This document shows, in pieces, positions 33,337 through 43,889 of a stretch of DNA of 64,000 nt. Every line of letters begins with the position of its first letter. Within the stretch, counting starts at the first letter, position 1. A model generated the notes under the pieces. That model saw nothing but the letters and a program-made list of their open reading frames with translations. It was not told where the DNA came from and did not search any database. This DNA is from Venturia oleaginea (Eukaryota > Ascomycota > Dothideomycetes > Venturiales > Venturiaceae). The stretch covers positions 186,001 through 250,000 of the forward strand of contig JABMLP010000020.1 of the NCBI GenBank assembly GCA_013176395.1, in the 5' to 3' direction. A program made the translations under genes and the position numbers.

Positions 33337-34908
33337 CTAGTCGTTTAAAGGAAGCTCAGCAACCACTCCATTTAACTGTAAGGCGGTGATTGTAGTAGCT
33401 TGGCAATTTCGTTGTTGGTGACCTTCCTGCTTACATTTAAAGCACTTGTTCTCTCGAGTCAGTTGAACAGCTTCTTCAAAGTTTAGGCCAAAATCCTTGA
33501 ACTTGTTGAATCCGGTGTCTCGTTGCTCAAAGCGACCACCTCCGCTGCTAGAGGAGTTGGGTCTGCTGTTGTTGAATCCTCTATTGTTGAATCCTCTATT
33601 GCTGAATCCTCCATTCTGGCGATTGCCATTGCCGTTGTTGTTGGAGTTGTCCTTAGGCTTTTCATTGCGCCTGCGCAGTTGGTCCTCATCATATGTCTTC
33701 TTGTATGTGCGGCTTAATGCAGTGGCGGCATTGCAGAGTTGCTGGTAGGTAACTGAGTAGTCTCCAACTTCTCGTGCTAGGCCTCTCACCAATGCAGAGT
33801 AGAGTCTATCAACCATTTCACGCTTCATGATCTTACTGATGTTGTCCGCGCCTGTGAGGCCTTCAGTGAGTCCAGAGACCGCTGCCTTGTATTCAAAATC
33901 ATTCTTGAATTCAGTGAAATCCTGATATGGCTTCATCAACAGTGTCTTGAATGATTGCCGCGCGTTGTCTGCCTCGAATGGATCCACAAATCTGGTATCC
34001 AGCATAAGGTAGAGGTCTTCCTTTATCAGCTCGCTATAGGTCTTACCCAATGTTCCGGGTAGAATCAGGAGCGCATTCTTTGTGGCTTCTCCTGTGACTG
34101 ATATCATGATCAGGGCTTTCTGTGCGACGAGGCTCATTTCTTCTACGTCCATTTTGAGATCGATGCTTGACTTCCACTGCTTATATTCTATCGATGTAGC
34201 GCTATCCTTGAGGTCCTTTGGCATGGGCATCTTGGTCCGGCTTCCACCACCACGGTTGGAGACAATGCTGTCATCGGTTTCTCCATTCATCTTGCGCGCC
34301 TTGAGGGCATTGGATTTTTGTGTCAAGTCGGTGTGTTCATCGAATTCCTTGGAGAGCATATTCTTTTCCGCTTGGAGGTCTGATATAAGTCCTAATACTT
34401 GCTGCTACAAGCCTTCCACCTCTTGAGTACGTTGGCTTACTAAGTCAAGGGCTATATTCAGCTCATTCTGTTTTCCCGGCACCTTTGCGTTGCAGACGGT
34501 GGTCTCATTTGCTAGTAGGGTAGCGCCCTGTGCCTTCATGTTTTTGAGTGTCTTTCCTAGCACGTTGATTTGGTCGGTCTTGACTGCAGAGCTCTTGTAT
34601 GCCAGGACGATTGTTTCTAATGCTAGGGATGGGTCTGCAGTAATAGCTTCTTGTAGGTTGTCTACCGTCAAGGCCCATGTCTTCTTGCTACCAGTACTAT
34701 CCGTGAGTGAGAATTCGAGAGGAGCCGTAACCTTGTTATCCAGATGAGCCAGGTGCTTGTCGTAATCATCTTGAAGTATGGCTGCTTTCAATTCTTCAAT
34801 GGCATCCCAATCCTCTGCTGATTCTCCGGTAAGGATCTCGTCTCTCAACTTGGTGAGCTCAGTTTCTCCTGCGAAGAACCTATCCGCCATAATGCTGCTT
34901 GGGTACAT
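33337..34908 (-). pseudogene. Gypsy Gag with zinc knuckle
   Basis: One frame, interrupted by a stop at 34405, codes a capsid-like protein of about 500 residues. The N-terminal part is MADRFFAGETELTKLRDE...; the middle part resembles retrotransposon Gag; near the end lie an Asn/Arg/Gly-rich stretch (RGFNNRGFNN repeats, 33540-33620) and the CCHC knuckle CFKCKQEGHQQRNC. The internal stop and the frame change after 33337 show decay. Confidence 0.8.
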
Positions 34909-35191
34909 GTTCGTTTCGTACGAGGGTTGCGATCCGTGGATGGCTTGCTTTTTTGCGGTTTCTGGCGGTCCTTGGACGGCTTTTGCTTCGATACTTGAAA
35001 AGATACGCTCTTACAGTGTTTGCTTGCGGTGCCTCGTGCGTGAGGGCTTTTGCGATATACGAGGTGTTGCTGTTGCTAGACAAAAGGCTTTGTCCGTATG
35101 CTGTTTCCGGTGTCAAATTGACGGCTATCCAAGTATGCGACTTGCGACAGCGGGGATACGTCTTTGTACAAGACGCTGATCTTCCCAGGTA

Positions 35192-35211
35192 GATGTATTG
35201 ACCGTAAATAA
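35192..35211 (-). promoter_or_regulatory. Candidate self-priming site of the gypsy element
   Basis: Directly inside the 5' LTR the minus strand reads TTATTTACGGTCAATAC. It does not look like the 3' end complement of a common tRNA. Its complement ACCGTAAAT occurs within the element's own LTR (exact 9 bases in the 3' LTR, 8 in the 5' LTR), as expected for Tf1-like self-priming chromoviruses. Confidence 0.4.
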
Positions 35212-35402
35212 TGTCACGGCAGCGATAGGATGTATAGAATGAACTAGGATTCTAAGAACTGAGTGTGATAATTGAGTTTACGGTAGAGAGCGAGTTACTA
35301 CGAGGGCGCGAAGATATCACGCCTTAGCCACAATGTGGCTAAGCCGATACGCCCGAGCAATGAAGTAACGTGACGGCAAAGGAGCCATGCCGTGCCGTCA
35401 CA
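35212..35402 (-). repeat. Gypsy 5' LTR (191 bp)
   Basis: Begins TGTCACGGCAGCG and ends GCCGTCACA on the plus strand, followed by AATGG, the second copy of the target duplication. The pogo transposase frame resumes right after it. Confidence 0.92.
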
Positions 35403-35813
35403 AATGGTGTTGATGCGCGAAGAAACAGCGCGCCTTCGAGACGCAATTGAGGCAGTTACAAAGCGTAAGAGTCGCAAAAGGAGATATATACGGACTGAGC
35501 AGACCTTGACAGCTGGTGAAGTAACTGACTTAGTTACTGTAAGGGAGGGTGGTAATCGTAACGATGGTGAGAAGCCTGCGAAGAGAGTACGTGGAGAGAG
35601 GCACTGCGGCCGTTGCGGCGAGACTGGGCATAACTCCCGCACTTGTGAGGTAGAAATAGGGAATATAGATGATAGCGAAGCTTCTAAATAATAATATTCT
35701 ATTCTTATTAATACTATAAATTGTTGTAGGGTTGCGTAGTATTTTTACGAAGGCGGTTTACGTTTGTGAGGTGGCCCACTCGCTTGGGTGGCCCACTCGC
35801 TTGTGAAGTACGT

Positions 35814-36555
35814 TAATAAAAATTGCCTAGATAAGTAATCCCCAACCATCCAAGGCAGAACTGTAGCCGTGTTCTGGGTAAGAAAAAACTCTGCCTATCA
35901 TGGTAGTGTTCTGCGACTTGATAATTTCCACCAGACCAGATTGGTGATGACAAGATATATATTTAGTGAGAAGGTTGTATACGCACACCCGCAAAAGCAA
36001 TCACACATTTGACATCTCGGGGGCCAAGCTCAATCCTCAAACTTATAGCCATCAATTGTGATCCTCCAAGTAATTAATTCCCCAATCACCATTGCTCTCT
36101 TCTGGCCACAATGCGTCTACGAAGGCACACAAAGCTAGGCGCCATCTAATGACCACATTCATGATTCCTCGTTTCTGACGACTTTGCAGAGCCAGTCATG
36201 AAAGTGAAATGGTGTCCGAGGCTGTCATTGCACCATGGGGAGAATGTCCTATTATTATGCTCCTGCTGGGTATAAAGGAAGATATAGTTCACGAAAAGCC
36301 TGAAAGTGATTGACAACATCTATACCATGTTGTTAGCAAAGGGCAACACCACTCAAACTTACATCAATCGAACAGTAAAATCTGGTGATATTCTTGGGAT
36401 TGGTGGAGTAGCCTTTCAGTCTACGCAGAATCACTGGAATGCGTTTTGAATGCTTGATGGTGCTGAAATGGATCGAGTCTTTTTCGGAATCACTGCAATC
36501 GGCTGTATACACTATTTGCGTTTTGCAGACTCCACCAGCATCCAAAATCCGACCC
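35814..36555. other. Intergenic region
   Basis: About 740 bases between pogo-3 and the 3' end of the aldehyde dehydrogenase gene. No gene or repeat is evident. The ORFs at 36333-36602 (minus) and 36439-37014 (plus) run into or over the dehydrogenase exon in other frames. Confidence 0.4.
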
Positions 36556-38369
36556 CTACGACTGCGTAGGCATACTAACATCAGCCTTTTGGCTAATAGC
36601 ATCAGTCGCAGCCCAGAAAGACGTCACAGTTTTTGTTTGGGTATAAAAGTTGATGCCAGACTTTCCGTAGAAGGTGTTTATTCCACCGCCTGCAATCGAT
36701 TTCTTATTTCCGGTGAAGCTGAACATGGGCAACGGCACAGGGATTGGCACGTTGATACCAACTTGTCCGGCCTCGATTTCCTTCTGAAATTTCGTGGCAG
36801 TAGCACCCGAGCGAGTGAAGATGGCAGTTCCGTTTCCGTATTCATTTGCGTTTATAAGAGAGATGGCCTCGTCGAGGGTGGGAACATTGAGGCAGACGAG
36901 GACTGGGCCGAAGATTTCCTCGGTGTAGCACTTCATGTGAGGCTTAACGTTTGCGATGATGGTTGGGCCGATCTGGAAGGCTTGTTAGTCACTACCATAA
37001 CTTTGGCGAAATAGATATACTTACGAAGTTGCCGTTGGGGTATTTCTCAGGCTTGACACCACGTCCATCAAGGAGGATAGTCGCACCCTCCGCTTCAGCG
37101 CTTGCGATGAGATGCTCGATTCTCTTCTTGGACTCTGGGCTGATGACTGGGCCAACATCGGTTCCTTGTTCGAAACCTCCATTAACGCTCAATGCCTTGG
37201 CACGCTCAGCAATCTCTGGCACCCAGTCCTTGGTCTCACCAACCATGACCAAGGTACTGAGAGCCATGCATCGCTGGCCAGCGGCACCGAAAGCAGCGCC
37301 AGAAATAGCGTTGAGGGCGTGGTTCTTGTTGCAGTCGGGCAGGACAGCGGCGTGGTTCTTTGCGCCCAGATTGGCCTGGACACGCTTGCCATTTGCCGAT
37401 GCACGGGTGTAAATGTATTCACCAGCTTTATTGCTACCGACGAATGAGATGGCCTTGATACGCGGTTCATCAATGATGAAGTCTACAGTTGGAGCGGTTC
37501 CGTGGATAATGTTGACAACTCCTGGTGGGAAGCCAGCTTTCTCAGCGAGCTCAGCCAAGATCATGCAAGCACCTGGATCGCGTTCGGAAGGCTTGATAAC
37601 GAGGGTGTTACCGGTCATGGTAGCAATTGGAATGGACCAGAGGGGGATCATGGCTGGGAAGTCTGGGGCATTGTTAGCTTTCTTCTGGTGCTAGGTTTTA
37701 GTCGAACGTACTGAAGGGGCAGATGGCAGCCGTGACACCCAAAGGTTCAATATACTGCCTGGTTTCCATATCTTTAGACACCTCTAGCACACGGCCCATC
37801 AATTGCTGAGGAATGGCGCATGCAGTCTCAGCAACTTGTAATCCACGAAGCACATCCCCCTTTGCATCGGCAAATGTCTTGCCCTGTTCCAGAGTAATGC
37901 TCGCAGCCAGTCTGTCCCAATGTTCTCTTACCAAAGCAACGTACTTGAACATGATCTGCTGGCGGGCCAGAACCGAAGTCAGCTTCCATGTTTGAAAAGC
38001 CTTCTCAGCGCTATCCACGGCGGCTTTCAGCTCAGCATCTGTTGACTGCGGTACTCTTGTGACGAGTTTGTTCGTTGCTGGGTCATGTAGATCAATCCAT
38101 TTTGTAGCTTTGGATGCGACAAACTGGTTGTCTACGAAGTTTGTGGTATCGGCAGGTTCTTGGATCTGTTGGTGCGATGTGGGGTATGCTTGTGCCGTGG
38201 AGGTGGCTGGACGCAATTGTTGAGCGGTCGCTTGTAGTCTTCGGACAGCTGAAGCAGCTGAATATGAGGGGGACATTGAGGTGTGCAGGGAGAAAGCTGG
38301 TCTGGAGGAGGGTGTTAATGGTGGTGTGAGAGAGGGTATACTCCTAGAGAGACATCGACGGGCGGCCAT
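36556..38369 (-). CDS. Methylmalonate-semialdehyde dehydrogenase (acylating), mitochondrial
   Basis: ALDH6-type enzyme of valine and pyrimidine breakdown, converting methylmalonate or malonate semialdehyde with NAD and CoA to propionyl- or acetyl-CoA. Three exons, 37712-38369, 37025-37662 and 36556-36972, give 570 residues. Splice sites are GTACGT...CCCCAG, which restores [14 protein letters not shown], and GTAAGT...TTCCAG. An Arg/Ser-rich N-terminus ([10 protein letters not shown]...) is a likely mitochondrial presequence. FVDNQF..., the NAD-binding [11 protein letters not shown], the catalytic Cys block GQRCMALST and [10 protein letters not shown] are all present. Fungal enzymes are about 580 residues, so the length fits. 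The start at 38369 has good context. Confidence 0.93.
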
Positions 38370-38963
38370 GACAATTGAGCCCAACTGAAGAGATGTGCGC
38401 GACCTCAAGGCTTCTTCATAACAATCTATGTAGCTCTGTTTAACTGTAGGTATGCGGGGAAGAGTAAGCTCGTTTCGGCTAGCAACGGGTATACTTCGCC
38501 AATAAATGCGGTATAAGGGTATACCGCCGTTGGACTGTCAGTTCTCAGCGATGGAAAAGAGTCAGGCAGCACGGAAATAGCCGCAAGCATCGAAAAAGTC
38601 GGCGTCCTCTTGGCGATATCGGACATGAAGTTTTCAATGGAACCGTGGCGCCTGACGATACCATTCTTGATCAAAAGAAACGAAGTGCGGGCTGCCTGCC
38701 GGCATTTTCAGATCGCCGCCTCTTTCTCCAGAACAGTACCATTCTCGATATCTTCTTTCGGCACGAGGTTGAAGTGCAAGTCGAACAATTGGATTGAAGT
38801 GAGGGAATGAAGGTAACAACAAACAAGGTCAAATCAATTAACCACTATCTAATGTCTACAATCCAAATACTTCACCATCATACGCCTTCACTGCTCCAGT
38901 CCCACCAGACTCCTCTCAGTCCCAAAATAGGACAATGATTATTGTCTCTAACGGGCGGGAAAT
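38370..38963. other. Intergenic region
   Basis: Presumed promoter of the dehydrogenase gene and 3' flank of the repeat protein gene. No gene is seen. Confidence 0.4.
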
Positions 38964-40018
38964 CTAGTTGCCCCAGGATTGCTCTTCCTGCTCGCCCTCT
39001 CCGCCTTGCTGTTGCTCCCCACCCTGCTGGCCCTGTGCTGGGCCCTGAGCCGACTGAGTTCCATTTCCGGCAGCAGCATGAGTTCCGTTTCCTGCTGCAG
39101 CGTGATAGGTGGGCTTAGCATGGTGAGGTGGTCCACCGTGGTGTCCGTTGTGAGCAGCCTTGGTGATGGTCTGGGTGATGGTGCTCAAAGTGCTGGTAGA
39201 GCTGTAGACCTTGGTCATTGGCTTGGCCGTCTGGGTGATGATGATGACCGTCTCAGTGACGACAGGAGGAGTGGAGGAAGGATAAGCAGTCACAGTCTTG
39301 GTGACTGCGGGCTGAAGCCAGCGTGGTGGGCCACCGTGGCGTGGACCACCGAAGACGCCTGGAGCGAAGGCGCCGGTCTCACCTTGGCCAGATGACTTGC
39401 CGCCGCTAGACTGTCCGCTGCTGGACTCGCCGCTGGCTGGGCTTCCGCTGGACTGTTCACCGCTGGATTTGCCGCCGCTGGATTTGCCGCCGCTGGATTT
39501 GCCGCCGCTGGATTTGCCGCCGCTGGATTGTCCTTCGCTGGCCTGGCTCCCGCTGGATTGCCCTTCGCTGGCCTGGCTCCCGCTGGATTGCCCTTCGCTG
39601 GCCTGGCTCCCGCTGGATTGCCCACCGAAGGATTGGCTTCCGCTGGACTGCCCACCGAGGGACTCTTCTCCGCTGGCCTGGCTTCCGCTGGATTGCCCAC
39701 CGAAGGATTGGCTTCCAGAGGATTGCCCTCCACTGGATTGGCTTCCAGAGGAAGTTCCAGAAGAGCTACCATGGTATGGGTAGTGCGATGGATAGGCTAA
39801 ACGCAAGGGCTTGTTAGCTACTGAAGCGCGGAGCTTTGTTTGTAGAAGAGAATATATGGTGGGCAAGGTTGAACGGAGCATATGGATATTGACGTACCTT
39901 TGCCAGTGGAAGCAGCTTTACCAGTGGGAGCAGCATTCTGTGCTGACCAATGAGCCTGTGGTGCGGCAGCGGCACCAATGGCGAGAGCGCCAACAGCTGC
40001 GATGAATGAGGCGTGCAT
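38964..40018 (-). CDS. Secreted Ser/Gly/Gln-repeat protein, likely cell wall
   Basis: Two exons, 39898-40018 and 38964-39796, give 317 residues. The intron has GTACGT...CGTTTAG ends with CTAAC upstream of the acceptor. The N-terminus HASFIAAVGALAIGAAAAPQA is a signal peptide. Residues about 50-165 are tandem repeats of roughly ten residues (GGQSSGSQSF, EGQSSGSQAS, then GGKSSGGKSS). A Thr/Val-rich part follows (VTKTVTAYPSSTPP, VTETVIIITQT), typical of fungal wall glycoproteins, and the C-terminus is Gly/Gln/Glu-rich. There is no GPI signal. The repeat number may vary between strains. Because of the 30-base period all frames stay open over the repeat, producing false ORFs on the other strand. 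Confidence 0.8.
39397..39783 (-). repeat. 30-bp-class coding minisatellite
   Basis: Short units of about 30 bases (and 15 bases in the GGKSS part, 39460-39525) repeat in tandem within the secreted protein gene. The best unit contains CTTCCGCTGGATTGCCC-like sequence. Such arrays expand and contract by slippage or recombination. Confidence 0.85.
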
Positions 40019-40812
40019 GTTGATGGTTAAACGAAAGTTTGAATTTGAAAAGGGTGCGAAGTGAAGTGAAATGGAGCTGATGGATGATGGTGAAGTTCGA
40101 AGGCTCGAGAGAGAGTCTAGATATACTGCCCTCCTCGATCTTGGGCATATAGGAAACGTTTTCGCTGAATCATCGGCATAAGGCGTTGGCTCAACGCTGA
40201 GCGAATTCAATAAATCAATACATATGAAGAAGGATAATATGGTAGGGAACCATACAACTCAAGCGAATAGGGAATTGCAACGGAATACTGACGTTATCAA
40301 ATGAAAATGGGCTGGATGGGAAACAATGTTGATGGCAGGAAATGATGGTATCGTAAAACGGTATCAACTTCTCATCCTCCATTTAAGGGATACATGTAGA
40401 CACGTTGTTATGGACAAGTCATTGAAGACTGGAGGTGTAATACAAACCATCATGGCTTCCAATAAGTACGAAAGACAGAGGCGTCCTAATTCAATCAAAA
40501 GATATGGCGAGGGATGAGATCAGCATCTGGGCAATACAGATTCCATTGAAACGACCAGCCGAATCAAGCTGATGATGACGGCTGCCGGCCGCGGGTTTTT
40601 TTGAGATTGAGGGAATGGCTGCTGGTTGGGAGTACTGTGATTCTCTCCTACTGATGGAGTAACATGCTGTTGATGGGGAACACCGAGTAAGAAGACTTGA
40701 ACTCGGCAAAACTCCGGCCAGTTGCATCCGAGCTTTCGCCGCATCGCGCCTTGCCAGAATAGTGAAGTTTGAAGTCAATATTTCCACTACCGAACACCAC
40801 ATACAAGCCTCA
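40019..40812. other. Intergenic region
   Basis: Contains the divergent promoters of the secreted repeat protein and of mL58. No further gene is seen. Confidence 0.4.
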
Positions 40813-41523
40813 ATGCCTCCTTCATCCATGTCTAGAGCCGTTCCACGGCCTCAATGCCTCTTTCAATCGCCAAAAACAACTCCATCCATCAACACCCGCC
40901 GATACGAGTCGTCCTACCGTCGACACGTCAAAAGAGCGAATCTCCCTCCAGCTCCTTTTACCACACCCAAGCCGTCACAACCCAAAGGCTCCCATATCAT
41001 ATTCAATCCTCCTCCGTCGTCCCCCAATGTCTACCACACACCATTGAAATTCCTGCCGCCAAATGATAGACGAAGGCAGCTCTATGCACAGACACAGTCA
41101 TTATACACAGTGGCTTCATCGACGCGGAAATCCCCATCACCATGGCCCGTGACCAAACCAGGAACGCCATTGCACGAGTCTACATCAACAGTCCCGGCTT
41201 CATTACTCCCTCGCATACCCGAGGGCGCGCCTTTGCCGCCTGCTTTGAAACCACCGGCAGCCAAGAAATATCATCTTGGCCTAGAAGAGATTGAGGAAAT
41301 CAGACGGTTGCGGATGGAAGATCCAAACACATGGACAAGAGAGAAGCTGGCAGAAAAATTTGGATGCTCGAGTTTCTTCATAAGTGTCATCTCTACGAAT
41401 CATGAAGCTGGGAAGGCTCATGAGAAGAGGATGGAAGAGGTCAAGGACAGATGGGGTCAAAGGAAGACAGATGCGAGGAAACAAAGGGAGAGGAGAAAAG
41501 CGCTATGGGGAAGAGATGGCTAG
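40813..41523 (+). CDS. MRPL20: Mitochondrial large-subunit ribosomal protein mL58 (MRPL20-type)
   Basis: Fungus-specific component of the mitochondrial 54S ribosomal subunit. The ATG at 40813 gives 236 residues without introns; upstream in-frame codons lack an ATG. The basic, Pro/Ser-rich N-terminus is a plausible mitochondrial targeting region. The C-terminal half has the family block KYHLGLEEIEEIRRLRMEDP, then WTREKLAEKFGCSSFFIS, and a final Lys/Arg-rich helix (RWGQRKTDARKQRERRKALWGRDG). These match the MRP-L20/L58 family as I know it; I did not run a search. Confidence 0.82.
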   Translation: MPPSSMSRAVPRPQCLFQSPKTTPSINTRRYESSYRRHVKRANLPPAPFTTPKPSQPKGSHIIFNPPPSSPNVYHTPLKFLPPNDRRRQLYAQTQSLYTVASSTRKSPSPWPVTKPGTPLHESTSTVPASLLPRIPEGAPLPPALKPPAAKKYHLGLEEIEEIRRLRMEDPNTWTREKLAEKFGCSSFFISVISTNHEAGKAHEKRMEEVKDRWGQRKTDARKQRERRKALWGRDG

Positions 41524-42271
41524 ACTTCTGGTTACATTAGTGTGTGGAACACGTACGAATGGTGGAGCAGCATTGAGGGCGTTCGCAATTGGCACCAAGA
41601 TATACTGTACAGCTATGAAGAGCCCGGAGAATTTCACAAAGAGAGACCCGTCTACATGTTGCGGCAGCGGTCTGTTCAAAACTCATCTTGATTTTCATCA
41701 TTTCAATCACAATAGCGTCAAGACGATGGGCAAATGGTCATCAAATCCTCCTAAAACATGGAAGCGATATGGAGATGACAAGTCGGAGCTAGAGGAACTG
41801 CGTATCGTTAGTATTACGAATGAAAGTGTGCTTGAATCAGCATCTTTATGAAAAGAATTGAGTCCTCAAACTGCTAGGCATGGCCATCAACAATGAGTGG
41901 GTACGCGATCGATCTTGGTGTCGAGAGAGTCAAACGCCAAGAATCACTTCAGAGTCACAGGCCGGATTTATGCGCGTTTGCCATCATACCGTGGGCAGCC
42001 CCATGCATTGTAATGTATGTAAATAGGGGTTTGAGGTGGCTGTGTCTCAGCCTCAGTCCTCATGTTATCGATAACGAATTAGCGATTGACCGGATTCTTA
42101 GCCCTGCACGTCAATCCATTCATCATTCCGCCATCTTCAGACGTTGGAACTGGTCAAGAGATGCTATTGAATATCTACTCAGGCGAAATAGCAAGGAAGA
42201 TAAGAAGGAAACTGTTGTAGCCGGCGGATGGATTCGATACACGAACGTGAGGCTGGAGTAGAAACTATGAC
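41524..42271. other. Intergenic region
   Basis: No supported gene. A 122-codon ORF at 41893-42261 has no motif that I recognise. The 1.6-kb retroelement-like repeat begins just after. Confidence 0.35.
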
Positions 42272-42285
42272 CCATCAGCAAGGAA
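42272..42285. repeat. 14-bp target-site duplication of left 1.6-kb element
   Basis: CCATCAGCAAGGAA here is repeated exactly at 43890-43903 on the other side of the element. Confidence 0.9.
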
Positions 42286-43889
42286 ACATCGTGACCACAC
42301 ACAGCGAGAACTCAATTTTTGGAATTTACAGAATTATCATCTAAAGATCATCAAAACACCTCTGCCAGTGGCCGCTCCGGCCTCTAGAGGCCATCGCGCG
42401 TCCCTCAGCGTCGATGAGATACCTCTAGAGTCGCCGTCGCGGCCACGGCATAGCAAGCACACGAATACATGAGCAAGCTACACGAACGATGCGTCCACCA
42501 AAGACAACAGCAACCATCTAGTCACTATCTCCCGGCTAGTCCATCACCCCAGATGACACTGCAACGCTACGAGTCGACGAGTCACCGCTAGAACGGCAAT
42601 ACCTTCAACACAACTCAAACACCAGACGCCCGGTGTGCAACAATCGGCACCACACACCACTGCAACGACTAGACAACCTCTCCCAACGTCTTGGCAAACC
42701 GTCCTGCTACAAGCTGTTGCCCAGAGCCTTGAGCCTCTCCCCAAACTGTTGCCTCCCAGTTATGGCATTGGCAAGAGTAGGTGCGCGACACAGTAAGTAG
42801 TAAGGACGCATAGAAGGAGCCTATTGGCGGCAAATCCCCTCCCTGTAAGCTAGCAGACGTAGCCTTGAGCCTCTCCCCAGACTGTTGCGTCCCAGTTATG
42901 GCAGTGGCAAGAGTAGGTGCGCGATATAGCAAGCAGGGAGAGCGACTAGCAGCAGATAGGCTCCGACTATAAGACGACAGGTCTACAACACAATTGGTGC
43001 GACACGATACGGCAGCTGCTAGAGAACCTCATCTACTATCGTCTCCGCAAACCGTCCTGCTGCAAGCTGATGTCCAGAGCCTTGAGCCTCTCCCCAAACT
43101 GTTGCGTCCCAGTTATGGCATTGGCAAGAGTAGGTGCGCAACACAGTAAGCAGTAAGGACGTATAGAAGGAGCTTATTGGCGGCAAATCCCCTCCCTACA
43201 AGCCAGCAGACGTAGCCTTGAGCCTCTCCCCAGACTGTTGCGTCCCAGTTATGGCATTGGCAAGAGTAGGAGCGCGATATAGCAAGTAGGGAGAGCGACT
43301 AGCAGCAGGTAGGCTCCGACTATAAGACGGCAGGTCTATAGCACGATCGGCGCCATACAATACGGCAGCTACCAGACAGCCTCGTCCACGGGCATACCCG
43401 GAGTATCACACCCAAGCAGCGAAATCACGACTACGATGGTTACTATTGTCTCCAGCATCACACAACCAAATACACCGCCGCATAGGAATCTGGTGCAAGG
43501 CAACTTTCACAAGCAGAAACATACTTAGGGAACCCATTGGCCTTGAGGGATAAGGCGAAACAGATAGACAAAGCTGAGCATTAGAGGGAGACTGTAGGTA
43601 GAAGGATAGCGAAACACGAGGCATTGCCTCTTGAGTCTACATAGCACAGATATACTAGCAGAATAACCAGTATCTACAAGAGCCAGCGGGCATTTGGAGA
43701 TACTGGTTAAGGGAAAAGAGGGAGGACGAAGGGGACAGCTGGTCTTGTTTCAGTGAACGGGGCGAAGTGGGGCGCGGTGGATTATATAATCTATCACGTG
43801 TCGGCTGTCTGATGAAGTCCTCCTAACCGGACATAGCTGCGTGATTAAGCGGCTGCAACCGAGTAGGATAAAATCAATCAATCAATCAA
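42286..43889 (+). mobile_element. 1.6-kb non-LTR-type element, copy L
   Basis: A 1604-bp repeat whose near-identical partner lies inverted at 49173-50775. It is flanked by a 14-bp target duplication and ends on the right in a short tail of AATC units after GGATAAA. Long target duplications with a simple-repeat tail are the mark of target-primed reverse transcription (LINE/SINE type). I find no reverse transcriptase or endonuclease frame. Inside is a tandem duplication of about 353 bp (phrase CAGTTATGGCA at 42757, 42893, 43110, 43246). Near the tail a GTCC...GGAC hairpin is present. Family not recognised. Orientation is set by the tail. The partner copy shows that it is mobile. Confidence 0.8.
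42700..43400 (+). repeat. Internal tandem duplication in 1.6-kb element (copy L)
   Basis: Two units of about 353 bp, each with two shorter related blocks 136 bases apart (GCCTTGAGCCTCTCCCC...CAGTTATGGCA...GGCAAGAGTAGG). The same layout occurs in copy R at about 49660-50360. Confidence 0.8.

Larger units (their letters stand above)
28524..35402 (-). mobile_element. Ty3/gypsy chromovirus, degraded, inserted in pogo-3
   Basis: A 6879-bp element with 191-bp LTRs (28524-28714 and 35212-35402), TG...CA ends and target duplication AATGG (28519-28523 and 35403-35407). The LTRs differ at about nine positions by eye (near 5%), so this insertion is older than the copia one. On the minus strand the order is Gag with CCHC knuckle, aspartic protease, reverse transcriptase, RNase H, integrase, chromodomain, which is the chromovirus order. 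Several frame changes and stops make it inactive. A long G/T homopolymer run lies where the polypurine tract should be. Confidence 0.95.
27169..35691 (+). pseudogene. pogo-3 transposase, frameshifted and interrupted
   Basis: Starts at ATG 27169. The N-terminal part holds a psq/CENP-B-type helix-turn-helix region (KHVGKNWVNNLVKR around residue 105-118), then the DDE domain: NFDESGF with the first Asp, and LLIIDGHESH with the second. A T-run at about 28030-28033 shifts the frame; the downstream frame (to 28523) continues PPHSSHLLQPLDVACFSPLKRRY with the third Asp. The reading frame is then cut by the gypsy element and resumes at 35408 with LMREETARLRD, basic residues and a C-terminal zinc knuckle (CGRCGETGHNSRTC), ending at 35691. 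It acts, when intact, by cutting and pasting at TA. Confidence 0.85.
27088..35813 (+). mobile_element. pogo/Fot1-like DNA transposon (pogo-3), split by a gypsy element
   Basis: The element runs between inverted repeats that begin ACGTACTTCACAAGCGAG (27088 on) and are mirrored at the right end (to 35813, followed by TA). Each end holds two copies of the motif AAGCGAGTGGGCCA. The base pair before the left end is TT rather than TA, a likely mutation of the target duplication. Without the gypsy insert (28524-35402 plus one 5-bp duplication) the element would be about 1.84 kb, the normal size for Fot1/pogo elements with one transposase. It is the most complete copy in the window. Confidence 0.88.

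Noticed and set aside
36333..37014. ORFs on both strands over the end of the methylmalonate-semialdehyde dehydrogenase gene
   Set aside because: They overlap the confident last exon in other frames.
36973..37024. Reading the dehydrogenase as two genes because of breaks at 37025 and 37698
   Set aside because: Both breaks have proper splice donors and acceptors whose removal restores the family sequence exactly.
39397..39800. Long plus-strand ORFs of Pro/Leu/Asp and Ala/Gly/Leu repeats
   Set aside because: Shadows of the 30-base coding repeat of the secreted protein on the minus strand, which has a signal peptide and a spliced structure.
42544..43624. Short ORFs conserved in both 1.6-kb elements (66 and 72 codons)
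   Set aside because: Conservation follows from the high identity of the two copies; there is no domain and they lie on the strand opposite to the tail-defined sense.
43800..43850. CTGATGA followed by a short stem in the 1.6-kb element, resembling a hammerhead ribozyme core
   Set aside because: The GAAA block and the third stem with a cleavage triplet are missing after the GTCC...GGAC stem.
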